From contig NC_045146.1 of assembly GCF_008831285.2 (NCBI RefSeq), forward strand, positions 24,445,703-24,509,702: a DNA stretch of 64,000 nucleotides, read 5' to 3'. The position numbers and the translations under genes were made by a program. Within the stretch, counting starts at the first letter, position 1, and every line of letters starts with the position of its first letter. The stretch is from Nymphaea colorata (taxonomy: Eukaryota; Streptophyta; Magnoliopsida; Nymphaeales; Nymphaeaceae). Shown piece by piece: positions 39,843-50,682 of the stretch. Under the pieces are notes generated by a model, which saw only the letters and a program-made list of their open reading frames with translations, had not been told where the DNA came from and did no database searches.

Positions 39843-39964
39843 TTAGAAGGGCATTTGGTAACAGGAACATTATGTTCTTTGGAATGCAGTGTTCCTTAAA
39901 CACATTCATAGAACATTACATTCCAAAGAACACAATAGTATTCGTGTAACCAAACACCCTCTTA
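39843..39964. mobile_element. 116-bp Tourist-like (PIF/Harbinger-type) MITE
   Basis: The element is 39846-39961, flanked by TTA at 39843-39845 and 39962-39964, the 3-bp TWA duplication typical of PIF/Harbinger elements. The left end GAAGGGCATTTGGTAACA pairs with the reverse complement of the right end, GAGGGTGTTTGGTTACA. An inner block, TGTTCTTTGGAATG (39873-39886), is repeated exactly in inverted form at 39919-39932, so nearly the whole element folds back. It has no coding capacity. Confidence 0.8.
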
Positions 39965-42208
39965 ATTGGTAGAATAAAGTGAAGAGTTCAGTTTACTACT
40001 AGCCGTTACTTGTCTACCTAACCCCACTTGATTTTAAGAAAAGAACTGCAGAACGCGGTAGTGCATATTGAAAAATTCATATCGTATTCTCTAAATTAAT
40101 AAGGCATGGTGGTGGTTGAGACTCCTGGTAATGTCTTCTTTTGAAATATGCTGTCCTCTTAAGGTTTGGCGGTCAGAGATGGACCGTGGTTTTCCCTCTT
40201 GATCAAAGGTTCCACGACATAAAAGAAGACGGAGAGTTTAACAAGCAGACTTCATTTATACTCCTATTCCTATGTGACACGACAGGATGCCAACATATTG
40301 TTTACAAGACATTGAGCCTTCATTTCAAGCCCAAAAACCAGAAAGAATCCAAGAACCAAACTCATGGAGTTGACATAATTGAGCGGAAAGCAGCCACTGT
40401 TCGATTCTCATGGGCACCACTCTTGGCCGCAAGCCTATGGTTGAGGGGGTCCCTGTCCCTTGAAAGGGCTTAACACCAAACTGTTGAGAAAATCAGAACC
40501 ATGTAGCTTGACACCATTACTGGACCATGGAGCTTGGGCCCATGCAAGAAGCCGGGGATGCAGCTTTGGAGGTAGCTCCAACAGTTAGGCTTTCTTGGCA
40601 TATCACGTGAAGCTATGGACCTCTCCATTTTGTACTATTGTCTTCCCTCAAGGCCTCCCTCATAGCTGGGCACTGCCGAGTTCCTGAGCAGTCAAAAGTC
40701 GCCTAACCACGCCAATGGCCAACTTTGCCGATGGACGACTCGAGGCTCAATGCTGCTGGACGACAATCAAAGCCGTACCAAGTTCTACACAGACAGTGTG
40801 AGCTCTCTAAAGACCCTGCAGTTTGCAGACAAGACCCCATGAATGCATTAGGCCGGAAGAAGGCAGAGTCTTTCACGTGAGAATACATCCACCCGTCTTC
40901 ATTTCCTAATTTCTAGGATCTTCAATTCTTCATTCGAGAAACCTTAAGAACTGGCAGGAATAGTTAGAAATGCGAAGAGTTGTTAAGTAGGCTGAATGTA
41001 AACGGTTTATTTGGCATCATTGGGAAGAGAAATTGAAAAGATATAGAATAAGAACAGAGTCATTACGTTTTCACCTGAAGCCTTTATTTGGTAGTTGTCA
41101 GGAAAGCCAAGTCCGTCTCAGGAAAAACTAAAAGCATAGGCATGCTGATAAAATTGTGATAAAAAGTGGGTAGTTGAAGGAAAAGGCTTCCGTACGTGAC
41201 CAAGCCAACCATTTTATTTAACCAAGGGGTTTGGGACACCAGCTCCGGCTTGAGACTGATAGAAAGCCGGTTGCGGGTTCAAGTGACATAGGTGTCCACT
41301 CAATAACGCAAAGCCGCCCTGTTAGAGGTGTTACTCCCTTACAAGGGTAGATGAGCCATCTTGACAAGCCTACACCAGGACCCCTTGTTTTGCATGCTCA
41401 CTACTGACTGGTCCTTTAGCTTGGGCTATATGTCATGCGTGGCAGAAATGAGTGGGCATGGCACAAACTGAACTGAGTTTAGTAGTGGCGCGAGATTCAA
41501 GGAAAAAAAGCCTGAGATATCAGAGACTTACAAAAGTCTGACTTAAGAGGGTCCCCGCCAAGCACTAGCCAGGACCATTTGGTCCTGGTTAGACCGCGGT
41601 AGGTCCTTGTAAGACCCCAGTTGGAAACAAAGCAAAGAGTCTCTTCCTTTTGAGCAAGAAAGGCAGTCCAAGTCGTAGCCAAAAACCACAAGCCACTCTT
41701 TCCATAAAAAAAAGAACTAAAGATATTGCGAGGAAAAGGGAATACAGACAAAAGGTTGGAGAAAAGTGACTGCAGGCCCATGCTTTGGTCATTTTCACAG
41801 TGCAGAGCGCACTTACACTTTTTATTTACAGTAAAGAAGGAATCCTAAGAAACAGTAGATTTTTTTTTCTCGCCGAGATGTTTCGGAATCATGCAGGAGT
41901 TCTGTTTTGCTTTTCTCTTTTCTGGTGAGCAGGAGTTAATAAAAGGTTTTATATATTCACTCTCTTTTACAGCATTCCGTGAGAAAGCACGAATAGAATA
42001 AATAGAAGTATACGACTATCAAGGCCTCGTCATTCATCCGCATTCCATAAGTTACAGCAAGACTTCAGCAAAAATACATCACAGGAGAAAAAAGGTATGG
42101 AGGAAAAGGGTAAAAAGAACGAAAAAAACACTATAGGAAAAGAATTACAATTTGTACAAACCCAAAATCTGATTAGTTTACTTCTCCATCATGTTCCTCC
42201 TTTCGGGA

Positions 42209-45200
42209 TCAGGTCAGCATTTTGATAGTATGAAGCCGATCCAGGTTCTTCGACTGATTGCAGACAGATTCGAATGCCTGCATGCATACACTCGAGAAGC
42301 CAGTCATGGCCTGAAATACATTTGGGAAACCTGTCTGCAAGTTGTTTGCCGTGACAGCACGAGTCACACTCACAGACTTCATGTACTTGTTCCTCTCATC
42401 CTCTGCCTTCCTCCTCAACATCTCAACTTTTGCTCGTTTTTCTGCAACAGGGTTCTTGATGGACCCGGAAGCATGCATATCAGACACAGAATAGGGACCA
42501 TACTTGCACTCCAGAGACCGCAGCAACGTCATCTTCTTGTCAAGCTCTTTACAAGCAGCCTCTGATCTCTTCTTTTGTTTCACTTCTTCTGATTGTTGAA
42601 CCACAACAGCATGGACGACTGCTAAGAAGCTCTTGATGCCTTCGGAAGCTACCTTGTCTGGAAGCCTGTCAAGAGCTAGCTGCCATTCCTCACACAGTGA
42701 GTAAATTGGTGGGTTCTGCTGAAGCTTGATAAAAGAATGTGAGTCAACTTGAAAGAGTGAGAGTCTGAGCCAGCCAGTAAGTGCCTGCATGTACTCTCTT
42801 TGAGTCTTGATGAGGTTGCAGAACGATGAATGCCACTGCTGAACCTCAAGCTCTAACTGCAAGGTAGATTGTCTCTGGAAATCAGAAGTTGGATCAGTGC
42901 GTATAACAATGTTGAGGAACTTCAGCTGCTGGACTATGTGGGTTTGCACTTGATGGCATTCATACATGGTCCTCCACATATACGTCAATCTGTGGTGCGA
43001 AAAAAAAAAGTAACAGGAGCGTAAAAAGTTATGATACACAGGTATAATTGAAAATTTTCTTTTTCCTTTTTCATCAGCGTCAATTTGACAGATTATAAAC
43101 AGGCATTTAGCTTCAAGAATACGTCATTACAATAGGAAAGAAGAAAGATAGAAGAAGCCTAAGAACCAGATGTACTGGGAGAAGAAAGATAGAAGAAGCC
43201 TAAGAACCAGATGTACTGGGAGTTGCTTTTTAAATCATTACATTATTTAGCACTGGCAATGTTTCAACTGTTCAACATACATGACATTAGCATGTTTGCC
43301 ATGGTTGAAGAAATAGCTGCCAAGTGTCGACATCCTGGCATACTTAACCATAACCATACTTCATAGAGATTCATCTGTTGTTTTTTATAATGTCAAACTG
43401 CTTGAGTACAATGCCCCAACCGGGTCATAACTGGACTGGCTCCCGCCTTTAGCTGCCTAAGTATCCGACCAACCTTTTAAGTGATTCCACCACAAATTGA
43501 TAGTACATGGACTGATTTGGACTCAATGGAAAATTGACTGAATATCCACCTTGAAAAGTACTTCGAAATTTTAAAAAGCATGCCTCAGCCCTAACTCTAG
43601 AATTACTACCTACTCCAGGTTGTCCTGCCTGAAAACAAGAGTGCTGACGAGCATATTCCGCCACTGCCTGTTCTTGGTAATGAAATCTGGATTCTACATA
43701 GATTCCAGTGAAGAACGGTATGTTTACCAGGTGTCAAAACTTATAAACTACATGTGTGCGCTCACATTTGAGCAGTATCTAATGCTGACAGAAGCAAAGA
43801 AATCAAATAAAACGTTGAATTGCTTACCCTTTGATGAATTCAAGGAGCTGTGGGAATAGCTCGCTCTCACGAAGCCTCTCAATCTCGTGTGATGTGGTAT
43901 GCATTGCCTGAGAAGCCACCATCATTCTTGAGGCAAACTTCTCTATCTCCTTTTTACACTTCTCGATTTTGAAGTAATTGGTGCCCTTTATCTCTTGTTT
44001 CCGTAGTACTTCAACCTTCTTATCATGTTCCTTCTTGATAGCTTCTCCACTCTTTTTACACAATACAAAAGAAAAGCAGGAGTCAGTTTGGTCAGAATAA
44101 GTTTCCTCCATAGACATCCAAGTTGTCAAGCGTAGTAAATATTCGCTTTATCAAAAGCAACAGTTTCTGAGTTGGTTCACAAGGGTATTGGTGTCATCTA
44201 AACAACGATAATCTTTTCTTCTCCTATTGCAATGAAGGCTGAAAACTTCACACCCACGTGTTGAAGTTTTAAATTACAAGAATCTCTAGCCATGCTTCTG
44301 AAATTACAGACAGAAGGTATGAGAGCAAAATAAGAATATTCCTAGGCTTCAAACATTGCCTTAGATTGATGAAAATCAAATCAGTTGGCTATGTAAGAAA
44401 GCTAATACTTTTCCAACGGGTAACAAGCAAAAAGCTTCCAAGCACCACAAACCTATGAATCCTCCATTACCCCTTTGCATTTACGGTAGCAAGACCAGAT
44501 AAAAGAACAGTGAGATTATTTGAAAATTTTAAACAAACAGAAATAGAAAAAAAAAAAACAAAAAAGGAATCACGTTGAAAAAGAGGAGCTTTCAGCAAAA
44601 AGCAAAGGCTGATGGAAGGAAAAAGGCAGAAAGCTAAAAACGCACCTTGACTTCCTCATATAGCTTCTTCTCCCATGCATACAACCTCTCAACGGTGCTT
44701 CTATGGCTCTCATGAACACCATTGCCAATAATCTCTTGACTATAACTTCCATAATCACTGAATCCCCTCAATTTTGAATTCATTCCCCATGCCCATGACC
44801 GAGGACTGCTCAGACTCCATGCTGAATGGTATACCTTACCTGCAATCACAAAAAAGAGACCCCAGGACCACCTTGTTTTGAGACAAAAAGTACCCACTAA
44901 ATCCCAATACTACAAGAAGGCAAAATATTAACAAAAGAGAAGAGCATTACAATACAAATAGATGAATGAATGGTAAAGCATCGTACAACATAAAAAGAAA
45001 AAAAAATAGAGGAGACCTTTAAGTTTCCTTTTAAAAAACTAGTAATTCATGTAGGATTATGAAATCCCAAATACCAAAAGGTGTAGAAAGGAAACAAATG
45101 AAGGAAAGGATAACAGAGAGAAAAAAACACAACTCTCTTCTGCTAAATAGCCAACAAATCAAACAAAAATCGATTAAATTCTCAAAAAATTGGCAAAAGA

Positions 45201-45996
45201 AAGGGACTAGCAAAAGGAGATCAAAGGCAGGCCTATCTGGGGCCTTACTTGTGACCGTGGGTGTTGGGCTTGCATGCTGGAACGATGCATTGGACACTTC
45301 CAGCAACTCGGACACATTCTGCCCACCATCTGATGCCTTGAGGAAGTACTCATCCAACTCCTTGATGATCCCCACGAGATCCTTTGTACTTCTTGAGACC
45401 ACCACGGCGAGCTCGCTCGTGTCCTTGGAGTAGGCACTGGTGGTGACCGACAGGGAAGGCGGAGGAGGAGGAGGCAGCGGCGTTGCGGCAGAAGACGCCC
45501 CCCCAGCGGTGGTCGTCACGGCGCTGTCGGAGACGGTGGTTGTGGCGTCCCATTCTTCCTCCGTCACAGACCTCGACGAGGAGGGCATGAACGGGTCCCA
45601 GAAATCCCAACTCGAGGCCGGCGGCGGAGGTGGCGGAGCCAGCACGGGCGACTGTGAGCCGGACGTCCAGGTGTCGGAGATCGGGCTCATCAGCGGATGG
45701 GGGTTGTGTCGGGGCGGCTGCGCCTGCGGTGCCTGAGGCGGAGGGGGAGGAGGAGGAGGAGGGGGTGGTGGGGGCGGTGGTGGAGAGAGGACATTCGCAG
45801 GTGGGCAATGGTGGTTTAGCTCCGCGGTCGCGAACTGGAGGAGGGCCGCGCCGGTGGCCCGGAGGGAACGCAGGTAGGCATAATGAGCAGCGGAGAAGGC
45901 GTGCCTGGAGCGAACCAGCTGCTTCATGTAGCGGCGGCGAGATCTGCAGCGGGAAATGATCTCTTCTTTCTCCACGCGGGAGTAGCAACAGCCCAT
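42209..45996 (-). CDS. DUF630/DUF632 protein (NRG2 / REL2-like family)
   Basis: Plant-specific protein; known relatives include Arabidopsis NRG2 (nitrate signalling) and rice REL2 (leaf rolling). The exact role here is not known. Coding exons on the minus strand: 45996-45249, 44839-44646, 44051-43828 and 42989-42209. They sum to 1947 nt, 648 aa. The start ATG at 45996 gives MGCCYSR, an N-myristoylation and palmitoylation-type N-terminus, and is the first in-frame ATG, which supports plasma-membrane association. DUF630 covers about 1-60 (SRCRSRRRYMKQLVRSRHAF). A Pro-rich region follows with 16 prolines in a row at about 72-87, then more Pro/Ser stretches to about 200. DUF632 covers about 220-560: helical, charged segments such as KELDEYFLKASDGG, RLYAWEKKLYEEVK and LTYMWRTMYECHQVQ. 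The tail has a coiled-coil-like charged stretch (EKRAKVEMLRRKAEDERNKY). Exon 1 is strongly GC-rich compared with the rest. Confidence 0.94.
43140..43221. repeat. Perfect 41-bp tandem duplication in an intron
   Basis: Two identical, adjacent 41-bp copies (43140-43180 and 43181-43221), starting GAAGAAAGATAGAAGAAGCC. The copies are in intron 3 of the DUF630/632 gene (42990-43827). Perfect identity means a recent duplication or an assembly artefact. Confidence 0.9.
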
Positions 45997-46258
45997 CTTC
46001 CCTCCTCCTCCCTTACTTTCTTGCTTCTCGGTGGTGGTGCCAAGATGGTGGTGGTAGTGGCCGTGGTGGTGGTGTTCGGTGGCGGTGGTAGAGGGTGCGT
46101 GGCAGCGCTCACAGAGCAAAGTGGGTTGAGCAGCTCTAAGAACACCTCTTAAGATGGACAGACAGTGTATGTTGGGCAACGTGAAAGAGCGTTCTTTTTT
46201 ATTTTAGGCTCCCGCTATTACTGAACTACCCCTTTTTTAAACCCCGTTTCTCAGTTCC

Positions 46259-46261
<3 letters not shown>

Positions 46262-46292
<31 letters not shown>
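46262..46292. repeat. TC microsatellite upstream of the DUF630/632 gene
   Basis: About fifteen TC units. On the gene's strand this is a GA tract about 270-300 bp upstream of the ATG, possibly in the promoter or leader. Confidence 0.9.
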
Positions 46293-46294
<2 letters not shown>

Positions 46295-47892
46295 GTGAAT
46301 AAATGAACCAAGCTATTCCATCAATTTGGCCTTACTCACTGCCTCGTATTGCTTGTGTTTAATGGACATACGCGCATTATGTGATGTGTCTTTGGCTTGA
46401 GCTTCAGACATGAAAAAATATGGTTGCTTTTTCTGAAAAAGCGTCTTCTTCTTACAGGAGATTCAGTCTCTTCAAGCAGGAAAACAAGTAAAATGACATG
46501 CTTTCCCAACAGGGCCCCTTCATAATGCGGCAGGCTGTTGAACATGCAGCCTCCTTGGACCTAAGAGTCCTATTACTTTTAATAAGTTCACCTAAAAGTC
46601 TCATACCTCAGTCCTAAAACTTAATAGACGACGAGTCATTCTGTTCAAGTTTGATATACAGTGACTTACGGAAGCAGTTGGCCATAGGAACACTAATACA
46701 AATCTGTTTTTTTAAAGGTTAGAATATATTCATCATATACTATAATGCAATGTTCAATGAATTTGCTTAACGTTTGAGGTAGATTCATGAAACAATCTGC
46801 CTTACCTAGAGTTCTAAAGGGTTCTTCACCCTATAGTTTTGTTTTGTTCACTAAAAAAAAAAAAAAACGAAACCTGGTGAAATGTATAAGAAAATGGGCG
46901 TGTAAGTTATCTTATATCGAAAGTTTCCTTTCAGGGGCCTGGTATTTAGCTACAAACTCAAAATGAGGCGCCAAGTTCTTAATATTATTTTCAGTGATAA
47001 ATCAAGCTCGTGTGCCATGTCAAAGGAGAAATACTTGAGGTTCAAAGTCTATTAGCTTTTTGATAGTAGAAAAACCAAATATTGTTTAAGTTTCTCCTTA
47101 TGGGAAACTTATCCGTGATCACTTACATACCAAGCATAGGTGAAATGCGCAAAATAACTAATGACAGGAGACAAAAATAAGAAAAGGTATAGAATGTCAT
47201 AACAAAAATAAACCTGCCTTAGATTTGAGGTGCCTTTAGGCATGCATAGGCTACAACTCTTGTATCAAAACTATACTTAGTAGTTCCTAGGAGAATCTCT
47301 ATCATTAATTTAGACAAAAGAAGAAGAAGAAGAAGAAGATGGGGGAAAAAGAAGTGCACAATTGAAGGAGGAGGAAGAAGAGCAAAAAGAAATATGAAGA
47401 TCGGCTTTCTTGAAAACCCCAAACCTTTATTCGCGTCTTTAAGCATCTGGAGCAGTAGAAAATCTTCCTCTCAAAACAAACTTGAGAACTGGCTGTCTAA
47501 GAAGAGGGGCTGAAGTAAGAAGACGTCTCTAGAGGAAAACTTCAGAAGCTGGCTGGACTAAAGGAGGTGGACGATTCAATGTGGCAAAGTGTATGTCCCC
47601 TTACGTCAAATTTACAAAAATGGCACTGGCTTTTCGTAATTACGACAAAAGGTTAGGTCCGTGAGTAAAGAAATTTCACACGCTGTTCAGAAAGGCAAAA
47701 TTTCTGAGAAAGGGAGGAATATTTCGGTAAATTCGTAGGAGAGGACAAGTGGTGGACCACTGCACTGCCGTTTATAGGGGGTTGTGCAGGAAGCAGTCGG
47801 TTTTTAAGGAAATTTTGTAATTAGACGCTTCGAAATTCCTTTTCCACCACTGCCCTCCACCTGCACCACAATTTACCGGCAATTTCTTTTTG

Positions 47893-47917
47893 TATATATA
47901 TATATATATATATATAT
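47893..47917. repeat. TA microsatellite
   Basis: About twelve uninterrupted TA units in intergenic DNA. Confidence 0.85.
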
Positions 47918-49301
47918 TTCCTTTTAAGTGAATGCTTCTAACTAAACAAGCTAAAATGTAATTGGTTTTGTCTGATAAAAGTTTAATCACAGTCAGTAAT
48001 TATCAGGAAAATGATTCTTTTGAAAAAACTGAGTACGGGGAAGGGAATCAGATTTTAACGTGTAGAGGTGACTACAAAAACTAAGCAATGCAGATGGGGA
48101 GAGAGAGAGAGAGAGAGAAGCGCTGAGATTGATGCATGAAGGGCGGAGAGCAGTGGGCGTAGTACATGCAGCGCAGCACAGTAAGGATGCTGATTGCTGC
48201 GTGTGATCATCTCTCGGGACACTTATTTCTCCAATCATTTGTCCAATCTATATATATATATGTATACGGCTCCATCTTTCTTAATCATTTGAAGTTACCG
48301 CTCGAACATTAAATGTTTATTATGACTTTCAAACTTGTTGTACCTTCAGTTCTTTTCAACTCTTTCATCCTGACAGCCGGCTGATTTTAATTCTTATACA
48401 TATAATATTTATTTATTTGGATTAACGATCAGAAGTTGAGGTGAACTTTTTCATATTGAAGAAAATTTTCTTGATGTAATTGATCCTGCTGGACTAAGAT
48501 TATAATACAAATTTTATGAAAAAACGTGCTGTGGCTCGAATTGATAATCTTCTGATGGAAGCAGTCGATAATGCAATCCGATTTTCTCTATTGTTTCATG
48601 GTACGAAAAGAAGGACCAACTTTGGGTTGTTTAGGAATAGAGGCATCGAGATTTTCGAGCCTTTGTCTTCTGACCAAATTTTACTGATTTAGATGACATA
48701 AAAAATTGTTTTTTAACAATCTAGCTCTTAAAATCTTAAGCCATTTTACCTTATATGAAGTGTGTGTACGCGAAAGTGTGAGATGTTACGTATTTTTTCA
48801 ATGCGTAGTGCATGCATGTGCGGATGAGATGCACATGTTTCTCAAAGCAAGGAAATTTTTAGCTTGAAATATTTATGAAAACTTGTAAGTAATAGTTTTT
48901 GAGTCGTTTAAAAAGAACAAGCCACATATTGTTATTGGGTGGTACAAGAATTGGGTCTTTTATAGTCAATCATAATAAACTACGTCGGCATGTTTAAAAT
49001 TTGAAAAATTTGTGTTGAGCCACATGTGAGCATGTGTGAACAATCCCCCTCGCAGTCCAATAAAATTTCCTCATTTACATATTGGTTGACTCCGAATATA
49101 TATGTATATAATGTCCTTCTTTTATATGGCAAGTGTCTCTTAACCTTAACCAAATATGTCTGGGTCTGTCACTGTTAATAAGGTACAAAGAACAGTTGGT
49201 GCATGTTGCAGTCTCTGTATTGCCAGTTCTCATATTCTAACTAATCTGCTAATGCATGTACAGGTTACCCGTTTATTATATAAACATGAAAGGTTATATT
49301 A

Positions 49302-49321
49302 CTCTCTCTCTCTCTCTCTCT

Positions 49322-49355
<34 letters not shown>
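49302..49355. repeat. Compound CT-TA microsatellite
   Basis: About ten CT units followed directly by about fifteen AT units. Likely length-variable between individuals. Confidence 0.9.
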
Positions 49356-49357
<2 letters not shown>

Positions 49358-50177
49358 ATTAGGAGGGTAAGGGTGGGGCTGTTGCTGTCAGATACATTAC
49401 TCATAATTTGATTTTCCATTAGGATCACTTCTAAGATGGAAATCTTCACATTTGTTACTATTTTGTTTCTTTTAAAATTTAGTTTACATTAGCTTTGTTT
49501 CTTAAAAAAAATGTAAAGAGTAATTGAAAGAAAGGTAAAGAGATTCTGACACGACCAACATGGCCGCACTCGGTAAGAGTAATTGAGGAAATTATTTATA
49601 AATTCACTGCATGTTCCCTTGTGTTTAGAGTTTGTATAGTCCTTTGCGCCGTGTCGCGGAAGAGTTAACCCATGACAATTGAATGCACTCTCAATAATAA
49701 AAAGATACATAAAAGGGATCTGGCTATTTTTTTTCTTAATTCAGGATTTTTCGTTGAATTCAATGTTATAGCTATGCTAAGAGTACAAATGAATCAGATT
49801 CAAGACGAGGGTACTTAGAGTTGGTTTTGGATCCAGACCCCTAGATCTAGATCTACAATCGACTAGGTATGTCTAGTTTCTTGGATTCAAATTGGTAAGT
49901 GTTCAGCATCGGTTGATTTGAATCAAATCGAATCAAATACTCTGCCTATTCACCCAAAAAATACTCTTTGATTGCACAAATATGTGTATGCAACTAAATC
50001 AATAGTTTAGAACATAACGATGAAAAATACCCAACTTACACAGCTAGGGTTTAGCCATAGCAATCTGTCAACATTCACACAAGTGGCCCAATGCATTCAT
50101 GGGGTGGATCTCTACTGGTTGTAAGGATCTACCCTCTCTTTTCCTTATGAACATATGATTGAAGGATTTGAGTTCAC

Positions 50178-50198
50178 ATATATATATATATATATATA
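50178..50198. repeat. TA microsatellite
   Basis: About ten AT units, 485 bp upstream of the APX3 ATG. Confidence 0.85.
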
Positions 50199-50682
50199 CT
50201 CATATTTAAGAGTTGCATAAAAAGGGGGTGAAGATTGATTATTTTTTTGGGGAACCATTACATCATCTTCAGATTTTTTATCAGGGTGAAATGAAAAAGT
50301 TTGTAAAAGATATATGATGGACACATTGCCTGTTAGATTTATATGGTGCTACTCTCCTCAACTATAAAAGATAAAATTAAGATATACCATACCTTAACGA
50401 CGCCTCGGTGCAACCCAAAACCGAAGACCCAAGAAACAAAAAGAATGGAGGCCAAGATTCGGTGTCCAAGTCATTCGGGAGAAAGAGCGGGGCCGTAGGA
50501 GTCCAATGTGATGGAATTACCTCATTCGACGGAAATGTTCTTCTTTCCGTGTTCACGAATCCATTCCCTTCTCCTTATCATCCCTTTCGTTCCCATCGGT
50601 TAGAGTCTATCCGATAAATATCGCCCGGCTATTATCTGCTGCCATAGACAAGAGGTGGGAGAGAGATCGAACTCCAGTCCGC

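Larger units (their letters stand above)
38519..42208. other. Intergenic region between convergent RAD17 and DUF630/632 genes
   Basis: Both neighbours end here, so it holds their 3' UTRs. It contains a CT-rich tract (about 39115-39152), a Tourist-like MITE (39846-39961), a small perfect stem (CCAGGACC at 41569-41576 pairing with 41581-41588 across a 4-base loop), and a stretch of higher GC at about 40400-40900 of unknown origin. A 110-codon open frame at 40141-40473 (plus) shows no recognisable family and no splice context, so it is not called a gene. Confidence 0.55.
45997..50682. other. Intergenic region between divergent DUF630/632 and APX3 genes
   Basis: It holds both promoters. Simple repeats: a TC tract (46262-46292), an AAG run (about 47318-47339), a TA tract (47893-47917), a GA tract (48099-48119), a compound CT-TA tract (49302-49355) and a TA tract (50178-50198). 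The rest is AT-rich with no coding signal; the 75-codon frame over the AAG run is an artefact of the repeat. The last about 200 bases before 50683 are higher in GC and are likely the APX3 promoter and 5' UTR. Confidence 0.55.

Noticed and set aside
40141-40473. 110-codon plus-strand open frame
   Set aside because: No family resemblance, no splice or promoter context, starts at a non-ATG codon, and such lengths occur by chance in 64 kb.
41215-41420. SINE-like stretch with a B-box-like GGTTCAAGTGA
   Set aside because: No convincing A box at the right spacing, no poly-A/T tail and no target duplication seen.
45059-46152. Several GC-rich plus-strand frames over DUF630/632 exon 1
   Set aside because: They are antisense shadows of the GC-rich, Pro-coding exon; the minus-strand frame carries the conserved domains.
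47219-47446. 75-codon minus-strand frame with a leucine run
   Set aside because: The leucines come from the AAG/CTT repeat; the frame is an artefact of simple sequence.
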